From: Pseudomonadota bacterium
Lineage (GTDB): Bacteria; Pseudomonadota; Gammaproteobacteria; Xanthomonadales; Rhodanobacteraceae
Direction of reading: 5' to 3'
Length of the DNA stretch: 46,849 bases
Assembly: GCA_021793195.1 (NCBI GenBank)
Contig: JAJYTG010000006.1
Span: 1-46,849, forward strand
Shown: one piece after another, positions 1-7,900 of the stretch
How the letters are laid out: every line of letters starts with the position of its first letter
Position numbering within the stretch: the stretch's first letter is position 1
Position numbers and translations under genes: made by a program
Notes under the pieces: model-generated
The model's input: only the letters and a program-made list of their open reading frames with translations
Database searches by the model: none
Told to the model about the DNA's origin: nothing

Positions 1-296
1 CCGCCGACCGGCTGCAGGGCGAGGGCATTCCCGTACGCTGCGTGTCGATGCCCAGCTGGGAGTTGTTCGAGAACCAGCCGCAAGGCTACCGCGACAGCGT
101 GCTGCCTGCGGACGTCAGCGCTCGGCTTGCGGTCGAGCTGGGCGTCCCGCAAGGCTGGGATCGCTACACCGGCGCGCGTGGCGACATGCTCGGCGTGGAA
201 CGCTTCGGCGCTTCCGCGCCGGCCGAAATTCTGCTGCGCGAATACGGCTTCACCGTCGACAACGTCTGCGCGCGTGCCAGGGCGCTGCTGGACTAG
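1..296 (+). CDS. tkt: Transketolase, C-terminal fragment (cut by window edge)
   Basis: This is the last ~98 residues of a transketolase, read in frame from base 3 to the TAG at 294-296; the 5' part lies outside the window. Transketolase moves two-carbon units between sugar phosphates using thiamine diphosphate in the non-oxidative pentose phosphate pathway. The visible part is the C-terminal domain: the stretch VRCVSMPSWELFENQ, then 'GVPQGWDRYTG' and 'GASAPAEILLREYGFT', all typical of bacterial TktA/TktB. The catalytic ThDP-binding domains are not visible. The pentose phosphate enzyme 6-phosphogluconate dehydrogenase lies about 400 bases away on the opposite strand, which may be a loose functional cluster. 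A short inverted repeat follows the stop. Confidence 0.93.
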   Translation, partial: ADRLQGEGIPVRCVSMPSWELFENQPQGYRDSVLPADVSARLAVELGVPQGWDRYTGARGDMLGVERFGASAPAEILLREYGFTVDNVCARARALLD

Positions 297-308
297 CGCT
301 CTCCGCGC

Positions 309-336
309 CGTCATTCCGGCAAGAACCGGGATGACG
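309..336. repeat. REP-like imperfect hairpin after tkt
   Basis: Arms CGTCATTCCGG and CCGGGATGACG surround a 6-base loop and pair with one G:T. There is no T-run, so a classical intrinsic terminator is doubtful. The core CGTCATYCCGG matches the core of the 59-bp tandem units at 29558-29814, so this is probably a single dispersed copy of the same intergenic repeat family. It could still stabilise or end the tkt transcript. Confidence 0.5.
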
Positions 337-365
337 AGCCCGAGGCCTCAACGAGGAGTCGAACC

Positions 366-712
366 ATGGCCACGATATTCAAGGTCGGCGACCGCGTCGA
401 CTGGAATATTGCGCTGCTTGCGCAGCACCGGATCGAGGCGGTGGCGGACGTGCGCAGTTTCCCGGGGTCGCGACGCTGTCCGCAGTATGGACGGCTCGCG
501 TTGCAGGCCAGTCTCGCGCAACGCCAGCTTGAATATCACTGGCTGCCCGCGCTGGGTGGCCGCCGTCGGCCGGTTCCGGATTTGCCCCATATCGCCTGGC
601 GCCATGTCGGTTTTCGCATTACGCCGACTGCACCTGCCCGCATCGTGGAGGGCCGGTTGACTTGCGTGGCGGCGGAAAACGACGTGCCGTTGCACTGATG
701 TGCCGGAGGGAT
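366..712 (+). pseudogene. DUF488 family protein, frameshifted and truncated
   Basis: Frame 1 from the ATG at 366 reads a clear DUF488 N-terminal half: 'IALLAQHRIEAVADVRSFPG', 'SRRCPQYGRLALQASLAQ', 'LPALGGRRRP' and 'WRHVGFR' (ends at 617). The expected continuation 'YAD' occurs one frame over at 620-628, and the later family signature 'VALMC' follows in that same frame at about 685-701. So one base is missing near 618-619. The usual N-terminal TIGHS-type motif has also decayed to 'KVGDR', and the segment between YAD and VALMC is shorter than usual. The C-terminal end, normally with a CHR-type motif, runs into the 3' end of gnd on the other strand. The in-frame ORF gives only 110 residues against about 170-190 normally. 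DUF488 proteins are of uncertain function. Confidence 0.75.
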
Positions 713-1617
713 CATTCCTTCTTGATGGCGTGGCCGCCGAACTCGTTGCGCATCGCCGACAACAGCTTGTCGGCGAACGACTCGGTATCGCGCGAGCGCA
801 GCCGCTCGATCAGCGACTGGGTGATCACCGGTGCCGGTACGTTGAGATCGATCGCCTCGTCCACCGTCCAGCGACCCTCGCCGGAATCGGGAACGTAGGG
901 GGCGATGCCGGCCAGGCTCGGATTCTTGCCCAGGGCATCCGCGGTCAGATCCAGCAGCCACGAGCGCACCACGCTGCCGTAACGCCAGATATCGGCGACC
1001 TGATGCAGATCGAGGCCGAATTCGCTCTTGTGCTGCAGGATCGAGAAGCCTTCGGCGTAGGCCTGCATCAGGCCGTATTCGATGCCGTTGTGGACCATCT
1101 TGGTGAAGTGGCCAGAGCCGACCGGGCCGACGCGACCCCAGCCTTGATTCTTGGCGGGCGCCAGGGTTTCGAAGATCGGTCGCAGCCGTTCGACGGCCGC
1201 TTCGTCGCCGCCGATCATCATGCTGTAGCCCTCTTTCAGGCCCCACACGCCGCCGCTGGTCCCGCAGTCGACGTAGCCCAGACCCTTGCCGGCATACAGC
1301 TTGGCGCGACGCAGGCTGTCCTTGTAGTTCGAGTTGCCGCCGTCGATCACCGTGTCGCCGGCGCCGAGCAGCGGCAGCAGCGCGTTGACGGTGTCGTCGG
1401 TGACCTTGCCCGAGGGCACCATCATCCACAGCACGCGTGGCGCGGGCAGCGCCTTGACCAGTGCCTGCAGCGAATCGGCGGAGGAAATGCCCTTGGTCTC
1501 CAGCGCCTTGCGTGCATCTGCCTCCGGGTCAAAACCTGTCACCTGATGGCCGCCTTGCTGCAGCCGTTGCGCCATGCCGGCGCCCATCTTGCCGAGTCCG
1601 ATCATGCCGAGTTTCAT
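712..1617 (-). CDS. gnd: 6-phosphogluconate dehydrogenase (decarboxylating), short type
   Basis: The 301-residue protein oxidises and decarboxylates 6-phosphogluconate to ribulose 5-phosphate, making NAD(P)H in the cytoplasm. It begins with a Rossmann nucleotide-binding motif (GLGKMGAGMAQRL, residues 8-19). It also has the 'IDGGNSNYKDS' substrate segment at 91-101 and the family signature around residues 168-181 (GSGHFTKMVHNGIEYG), which carries the catalytic lysine. Its length fits the short YqeC/GndA-like class rather than the ~470-residue E. coli Gnd. The ATG at 1617 fits the family N-terminus exactly. It is the last gene of a minus-strand run after the PF10091 enzyme and the disulfide oxidoreductase, 109 bases behind the latter, so co-transcription is possible but not shown. 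Confidence 0.93.
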   Translation of the reverse strand: MKLGMIGLGKMGAGMAQRLQQGGHQVTGFDPEADARKALETKGISSADSLQALVKALPAPRVLWMMVPSGKVTDDTVNALLPLLGAGDTVIDGGNSNYKDSLRRAKLYAGKGLGYVDCGTSGGVWGLKEGYSMMIGGDEAAVERLRPIFETLAPAKNQGWGRVGPVGSGHFTKMVHNGIEYGLMQAYAEGFSILQHKSEFGLDLHQVADIWRYGSVVRSWLLDLTADALGKNPSLAGIAPYVPDSGEGRWTVDEAIDLNVPAPVITQSLIERLRSRDTESFADKLLSAMRNEFGGHAIKKE

Positions 1618-1726
1618 GGAATGTCCTTGAGTGAAGTGACGAGGTGCTGCTGATCTGCAAAGGGTGATCGTATGGACGCCAGCGGCAAGTCAGCCTGACG
1701 GGGCAGGGTGCATGCAGGGCGGCCCG

Positions 1727-3250
1727 TCATCGCGCCAGCCAGTTGCGCAGTCGCGATCGGACCCGGGGCGTCAGGCGCGTGCGATTGTAGGCATCGGCGG
1801 CCTTGCGGATCGCCTCGGCCTGCGTGGGGTAGGCATGGATGACCCGGGCCAGCGTGCGCAGGCCGATACCCGCCACCATCGCCAGGGTGATCTCGTTGAT
1901 CATGTCACCCGCATGGCGGGCCACGATGGTGGCGCCGAGAATCCGGTCGGTCCGCTCTCTGACGTGGATTTTCACGAAGCCTCCCTCTTCGCTGTCGGTC
2001 ACCGCACGATCGATTTCATGCATCGGGATGGTGTAGGTCTTCACCGGGATGCCCTGCCGGTTGGCCTCCCGCACGTACAGGCCGACGTGGGCGATCTCCG
2101 GATCGGTGAAGGTGCACCACGGGATGACCAGCGCGCTCCACCGCTCGCGGCCGCCGAGCAATGCGTTCTGCACCACGATGCGCGCCGAGGCCGCGGCGGT
2201 TTGCGTGTATTTGTGCTCCAGGCATACGTCCCCGGCGGCATAGATATGCGGATTGCTGGTACGCAGGAAGTCATCGATGCGGATACCGCTGTCGGTGTCG
2301 TAGTCGATGCCGGCCGCTTCCAGGTTCAACTCCTCGACATTCGGCGCATGGCCGATGCCGGTGAGAATCGCGTCAACGGCGATCGTGTTGCGGTAATCGT
2401 CGCTGACTAGGTCAACCAGTTTCTGACCATCTTGCACGCGCACGGCAACCACCGTGGTATTCAGCCGTACCTCGATGCCGTCGCGCGCGAACGCATCCGA
2501 GAGAATCTGTGCAGCGTCGCGTTCTTCCTTGCCGAGAAACAGGGGCATGTCCTGCACGATGGATGTTTGTGCACCCAGCCGGCAGAAGGCCTGGGCCAGT
2601 TCGCAGCCGAGCGGCCCGCCACCGATCACCAGCAGGCGGCGCGGCAACTCGGTCAGGTCGAACACGTTCTCGTTGGTCAGGTAGCCAGCCTCCGGAAGGC
2701 CGGGGATGGAAGGGACTTTCGGCCGCGCGCCGGCCGCAATCAGCGCCCTCTTGAAGCACAGCTTTTCCCCATCGACGGTCAACGCGCCGGTCCCCGCGAA
2801 GCGTGCCTTGCCGAAGAACACGTCCACACCGGCCGCGGCCAGCCGCCGGACCGAATCTCCGCTACTGAGGTGGGTACGGATACGCCGCACGCGCCCCATC
2901 ACGGCAGCAAAGTCGACACGGATCGCGTCAGGTATCTGTGCGCCATAGCGCTGGGCGTCGCGCATTTCGGCATACAGCCGCGATGTGCGGATGATCGCTT
3001 TCGACGGTACGCAGCCGGTATTCAGGCAAGCACCACCGATCAACCGACGTTCGATCAGTGCCACTTTGGCGCCGAGCGCGGCGGCCGTTTCCGCAGCGGC
3101 AAGGCCCGCCGGACCGGCGCCGACGATCACCAGCTGATAGCAGTCTGCGGGCTTCGGGTTGCTCCACGCGACAGGATGCACATTGGCGAGGCGCTCACGC
3201 TCATACGCATCCTGCGGTGTGGTGAGCGATGAGTCGCTCTTCTGCGGCAT
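1727..3250 (-). CDS. FAD-dependent pyridine nucleotide-disulfide oxidoreductase (mercuric reductase-like, not MerA)
   Basis: This 507-residue flavoprotein has a dinucleotide motif GAGPAGLAAAE near residue 44, the redox disulfide GGACLNTGCVPSK (Cys75 and Cys80), and a second NAD(P)H-binding fold (VIGGGPLGCELAQAF). An 'IYAAGDV' FAD motif and a C-terminal HAYPTQAE segment supplying the catalytic His-Glu pair complete the class I pattern shared with lipoamide dehydrogenase and mercuric reductase. It lacks the N-terminal heavy-metal domain and the C-terminal cysteine pair of true MerA, so mercury reduction is unlikely and the substrate is unknown. I chose the ATG at 3250 because it overlaps the TGA of the upstream gene (TGATG) and has GGAG seven bases before it; the reading frame runs open another 62 codons upstream. 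Coupling to a glucan-active enzyme is unusual. Confidence 0.85.
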   Translation of the reverse strand: MPQKSDSSLTTPQDAYERERLANVHPVAWSNPKPADCYQLVIVGAGPAGLAAAETAAALGAKVALIERRLIGGACLNTGCVPSKAIIRTSRLYAEMRDAQRYGAQIPDAIRVDFAAVMGRVRRIRTHLSSGDSVRRLAAAGVDVFFGKARFAGTGALTVDGEKLCFKRALIAAGARPKVPSIPGLPEAGYLTNENVFDLTELPRRLLVIGGGPLGCELAQAFCRLGAQTSIVQDMPLFLGKEERDAAQILSDAFARDGIEVRLNTTVVAVRVQDGQKLVDLVSDDYRNTIAVDAILTGIGHAPNVEELNLEAAGIDYDTDSGIRIDDFLRTSNPHIYAAGDVCLEHKYTQTAAASARIVVQNALLGGRERWSALVIPWCTFTDPEIAHVGLYVREANRQGIPVKTYTIPMHEIDRAVTDSEEGGFVKIHVRERTDRILGATIVARHAGDMINEITLAMVAGIGLRTLARVIHAYPTQAEAIRKAADAYNRTRLTPRVRSRLRNWLAR

Positions 3251-4569
3251 CAGCATGCTCCATGGATGGAGGGTTGCTGAAGCCAGCCGCCGCGAAATCC
3301 GGCACGGTGCAAGCCGTTCCTGATGTAGGGGCAATCGCGCATCAGCCGCCAGATCCGTCGGGTGCGATGGTTTTCGATCATCATCAGCACGATGCCCTGA
3401 TCGAGCCCGTAGTGCCCCGCGGAAACCCATGCACACCCGTTGGCGTCGGTGAGCGTCGGGTTGAAACCGCTCGCAAAACGCCCTTCGCGCAGCATTTCCG
3501 GATAGCGCGCCATCATGTTGCGCACGGCCTCCAGCGCGATCTCCGGCGCGAACGGCACTGACGCCAGCACGGACGGAGCCGACAGGGTGCCGTCGTCCGG
3601 CCCGTACGGTAAGCCACGGGCGGCATAACCGAACAGGCGTCGCGTTTCGCTGGACACGCCCGGCTGTTCATCGCTGGGGCCATCGCAGGCAGACAGACCC
3701 CAGCCGTTTTGATCGTAGCCGGCGAATTCGTGCGGGTTGCGCCAGGCATACTCGCGCTGGATCAGCACCGCGCGCCGGCTGTTTTCGAAATAGTCCGAGC
3801 GTTTCTCGCGCATGAAGCTGTCGCGGATATCTCGAAAATCAATCCACGCGTGCGAGAAATGATGCACGAACAGTGGCCCCGCATAGAGATAGTCGTGGTC
3901 GTACAGATTTTCCCACTGGTAGGTGGCGGTCCATGCCTGGTAGCAGTCGCCCACGATCGGGTGCGTGGGCGAGCCCATGGCCAGCACGTAAAGCAGGATC
4001 GCTTCGCTGTAGCCTTCCCAGCCGTAGTGCAGAAAGCCGCATTCGGGCTTCCAGCCTTGGCGAATGGTGTCGCCGTCATCCTGTGCCCAGCGCCAATCGA
4101 TGCGTCGATAGAGAAAGCCGGCCAGTTCACGCAGCTCGATCTCGTCGGCCGACTCCGCCGTGAAATACAGGCTCGCGGTCAGCACGCCGGCGATCAGCAG
4201 CGCGGTATCGATCATCGACAGCTCCGATTGCCAGACGCGCGCGCCCGTGCGGATGTCGAGAAAGTGGTAGTAGAAGCCCTTGAATCCGGTCGCTGCGGGG
4301 CTGCCGCTTTGATCGCTGTCGCGGAAGAAACGCAGCGCAGCGAGACTGCGTTGGACCGCATCGGCACGCTTCATCCAGCCACGCTCCACCGCCACCGGGT
4401 ACGACGACAGCGCAAAGCCGACCACCGCAATGCTGACGGGCGAGTTGTCGCGTGAAGTGTCAGCCACCAGTCCGTTGCGCGCATTCACGGTCTGCAGGAA
4501 GTAGTCGAATGCGGCGCGCTGCAACTGATCGAGCAGGGCCTCGTCCGTGAGCGGGGGTATCGGCGTCAT
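3250..4569 (-). CDS. Glucoamylase-like (PF10091) protein; probable beta-1,2-glucan-active enzyme, GH144/GH189-like
   Basis: The 439-residue protein is almost wholly one PF10091 'glycoamylase' (alpha/alpha)6-barrel domain. Recognisable blocks are 'LVADTSRDNSPVSIAVVGFA' (34-53), 'GFKGFYYHFLD' (95-105), 'SELSMIDTALLIAGVL' (115-130), 'YGWEGYSEAILLYVLA' (182-197), 'GWGLSACDGP' (289-298) and 'GYAARGLPYGPDDGT' (314-328). Characterised members of this fold are endo-beta-1,2-glucanases (GH144) and the cyclising middle domain of cyclic beta-1,2-glucan synthases (GH189). Glu116 and Glu185, 69 residues apart, lie in the two most acidic conserved blocks and are candidate active-site residues (inference). 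No signal peptide is seen, so it is probably cytoplasmic. The ATG at 4569 begins just before the conserved region; an upstream open stretch of 34 codons looks non-coding. A GH94 gene lies divergently upstream. Confidence 0.85.
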   Translation of the reverse strand: MTPIPPLTDEALLDQLQRAAFDYFLQTVNARNGLVADTSRDNSPVSIAVVGFALSSYPVAVERGWMKRADAVQRSLAALRFFRDSDQSGSPAATGFKGFYYHFLDIRTGARVWQSELSMIDTALLIAGVLTASLYFTAESADEIELRELAGFLYRRIDWRWAQDDGDTIRQGWKPECGFLHYGWEGYSEAILLYVLAMGSPTHPIVGDCYQAWTATYQWENLYDHDYLYAGPLFVHHFSHAWIDFRDIRDSFMREKRSDYFENSRRAVLIQREYAWRNPHEFAGYDQNGWGLSACDGPSDEQPGVSSETRRLFGYAARGLPYGPDDGTLSAPSVLASVPFAPEIALEAVRNMMARYPEMLREGRFASGFNPTLTDANGCAWVSAGHYGLDQGIVLMMIENHRTRRIWRLMRDCPYIRNGLHRAGFRGGWLQQPSIHGAC

Positions 4570-4976
4570 CGAATGGGTTCCGGGTATGGCACTACGCGGC
4601 GATAAACCCCTCACATGCACAGCAAGCCGGTCGCAATGTGTTGCGCCTTGCGCAACAAGGCAACGGAACACACGCGGGCGATGCAGCCGTCATCGCGCAT
4701 CGAATCGTTCGCAGCACAGCGGCGTCATCGCATGGACTTCCTCCAGGCAGAAGAACCCGAGGTCATAAACCGGACGACGATGCCGCGATGGGTGCGTGTG
4801 GCGCGGGAAGAACGCGAGAAGAAAGCTGCAGAGCAATCGACAGCTGCGTTCATGCTACTCCGGCTTCCTGAACGGAGCATCGCGTTCGAGAGACATTCCA
4901 TGGACGCAGTCGTATGCTCACGGACCGGCACCGCGCAGATGATCAGTGCGGATCGCACGCAGGAGCATGCAGCCTC
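4570..4976. promoter_or_regulatory. Divergent intergenic region between PF10091 and GH94 genes
   Basis: These ~400 bases separate the two divergent glucan genes and hold no convincing gene; the short ORFs across it have no recognisable protein features. On the minus strand a weak promoter-like pair (TTGCTG, 15 bases, TATCGC) lies in the first 60 bases before the 4569 start. A strong palindrome at 4639-4657 sits just upstream of it. An alternative GH94 start (ATG 4914) also falls in this region. Confidence 0.4.
4639..4657. promoter_or_regulatory. Perfect palindrome TGTTGCGC-CTT-GCGCAACA, candidate operator
   Basis: Two perfect 8-base arms flank a 3-base centre, a layout typical of a dimeric repressor or activator site. 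It lies about 70 bases upstream of the PF10091 start and about 320 bases upstream of the GH94 start. No regulator gene is adjacent, so the cognate protein is unknown. Confidence 0.45.
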
Positions 4977-7900
4977 ATGCCGTCTTGCCCGCCATCACCC
5001 ACCGGCGCCTCGCCGCAGGTGCAGTTGCTGTCCAACGGCCGCTATACGGTGATGTTGAATGCCGCCGGCTCGGGCTGCAGCAACTGGCACGGCCTCGCTG
5101 TCACCCGCTGGCGTGAGGATCCCGTCGGCGACGGCTGGGGCAGCTATCTGCTGCTGCGCGACGAGGAGAGTGGCAAGATCTGGTCGGCGGGACTGCAGCC
5201 CTGCGGCATCGAGGCAGACGTCTATACGGCCATGATGTCCGACGGTCACGTCGGCATCACGCAGCGCCGCAGCACGCTGACCACCACGCTCGATGTGGCG
5301 GTCGCCAGCGACCGCGATGTCGAGTTGCGCCGCGTCACTCTGACCAATCACGGCGAAGGTCCGCGCGAGATCACTTTGACCTCGTATGCGGAACTGGTGC
5401 TCGGTCCGGCCGCAGCCGATGCGGCCCATCCGGCATTCTCCAAGATGTTCGTGCAGACCGAATGGGTGGAGCAGGGCAGCATCCTGCTGGCAACGCGGCG
5501 GCGGCGTACGCCGGACGAGGCCGGGGTCTGGGCCGCGCATGTTGCCGTGGTCGAGGCGCATGACGAGGGCACCTGCGAGTTTGAAACCGATCGCATGCGC
5601 TTCCTCGGCCGCGGTCGCACGCTGCGCCACGCGCAGGAGATGCAAGACGGCACAGCACTGTCGAACACCAGCGGCTGCGTGCTCGACCCGGTTTTCTGTC
5701 TGCGTCGGCGGGTGCGCGTTGCCCCCGGTGCCAGCGTGCGGGTGGCGTTCTGGACCGCGCTGGCCGACTCGCGTGCTGCCGTGCTTGCACTGGTGCAGAC
5801 GCTGCGCGCAGATGACGGCTGCGAGCAGGTATTTGCCGGATCCATGGCCCATGCCATGGCAGAGCAGACACGCCTCGGTATCGATGCCGTGCAGGCCGGG
5901 CGTTTTGGACACCTTGCCCGAGCGCTGCTGTATGCCGACAGCAGCTTGCGGGCGCCCGTCGAGGTGCTGGAGCGCGGCAGCGGCGGTGCGCCCGAGCTGT
6001 GGAGCTGCGGCATTTCCGGCGACCGTCCCATCGTGCTTCTGCGCATAGGCGCCGAAGCCGGTCTGGCGTGTGTGCAGGAGTTGTTGCTGGCGCAGCGCTA
6101 CTGGCAATCGAAGCGGCTGGGTGTCGATGTCGTGTTGCTCAACATCGCCGTCAGCAACGGCGATTCTCTGCAGGCGACGCTGGACGAACGGATGCAGGTG
6201 CAGAACACCGGGTTTCAGGCGGACCGCGATGCTGTTCCCGCCGCGGTGTTCGCGCTGCGCGACGCCGTCATTTCCGATGCGTTGCGTACCGGCCTGGCCA
6301 CCGTCGCTCGCATCGTGCTGGATGCAGCGGATGGGCTGCCGGATCCCGCGTCGGGGGATCGCGACGGCGATCACGCAATGTCGGCCCCCGCGCCCCGGGA
6401 TCCTTCATCCGCGTCGCAAGCGGCAGCCAACGATGCGGTATCCGCGCCGTCGATCACGCACACGCCACGCGAGTTCGACAACGGCACGGGCGGCTTCATC
6501 GAGTCCGGTCGTGCCTATGCCATCACACTCGACGGCGACCGCTGCACGCCGGTGCCGTGGATCAACGTGGTCGCCAACCCCGGCTTCGGATTCCTGGTTT
6601 CGGCCGAAGGCGGCGGTTACACATGGTCGCTCAACAGCCAGCAGAACCCGCTGACGCCGTGGCCCAATGATCCGGTCAGTGACACGCCGCACGAAGTGCT
6701 GTACCTGCGCGACGAGGACAGCGGTGAACTGTGGAGCGCCGCGGCGCTGCCGATCCGTGTTCCGACGGCGACCTACAGCGTCCAGCACGGCAAGGGCTGG
6801 AGCCGCTTTACACACGATGCGCATGGCATCGATGTGGCCTTGCTGCAATTCGTGCCGCTGATTGATCCCGTCAAGCTGTCGCGACTGCGCTTGTGCAACC
6901 GCTCCGCGCGCACGCGGCACCTGTCGATCACCGGCTATGTCGAATGGGCACTGGGCGCGAATGGCACGGCGCCGGCGCCGTTCGTGGCCACCTCGCGCGA
7001 CGCGGAAACCGGTGCGCTGTTCGCACGCAATGCGTGGCGCGCCGAGTTCGGCGAGCGCGTGGCTTTCATCGACCTCGGCGGCCGGCAGCGCTCCTGCACC
7101 GGCGACCGCCTGGAGTTTCTCGGTCGTCATGGCGCCGTCGATCGTCCGGCCGCGCTGGCCGGCAACATCCCGTTGTCGGGGCGTGTCGGCGCCGGGCTGG
7201 ATCCCTGTGGCGCGCTGCAGACCTCCCTCGTGCTGGCACCCGACGAACGGATCGAAATCGTGTTCATGCTGGGCGATGCCGCGTCGCGCGCCGAAGCGCA
7301 GGCGCTGGTCGGGAAATACCGCACGACCGATCTCGACGCTGTGCTGCACGACGTGCGTGCGCAATGGGACGCGGTGCTCGACACCGTGCAGGTGCGCACG
7401 CCGGATCGCGCGATGGACATTCTTCTCAACGACTGGCTGCTGTACCAGACGTTGGGCTGCCGGATGTGGGCGCGCACGGCTTACTACCAGGCCAGCGGCG
7501 CCTACGGCTTTCGCGATCAACTGCAGGATGTGATGGCGTTGTGTGTCACCCGTCCTGATCTCGCGCGCGAACATGTGCTGCGGGCGGCGGCGCGCCAATT
7601 CATCCAGGGCGATGTGCAGCACTGGTGGCTGCCGCCATCGGGGCAGGGTATACGCACGCGGATCAGCGACGACCGCATCTGGCTGGCCTATGTCGCCGCC
7701 CATTACATCGCGGTGACTGCCGATGCCGCCGTGCTCGACGCGAATGTGCCTTTCCTCGATGGCGCCGCGATCAAGGAAGGCGCTGCCGATGCGTTTTACC
7801 AGCCGGGCATCGCCAGCGAGCAGGGCAGCCTGTACGAGCACGCCGCGCGGGCGATCGATTCCAGCCTGACGCTGGGCGCTCACGGCCTGCCCTTGATCGG

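Noticed and set aside
1727-3250. True mercuric reductase (merA)
   Set aside because: The heavy-metal domain and the C-terminal cysteine pair are absent, and there are no other mer genes.
4615-5052. 145-codon ORF between the glucan genes
   Set aside because: It overlaps the conserved N-terminus of the GH94 protein in another frame, and the sequence has no recognisable features.
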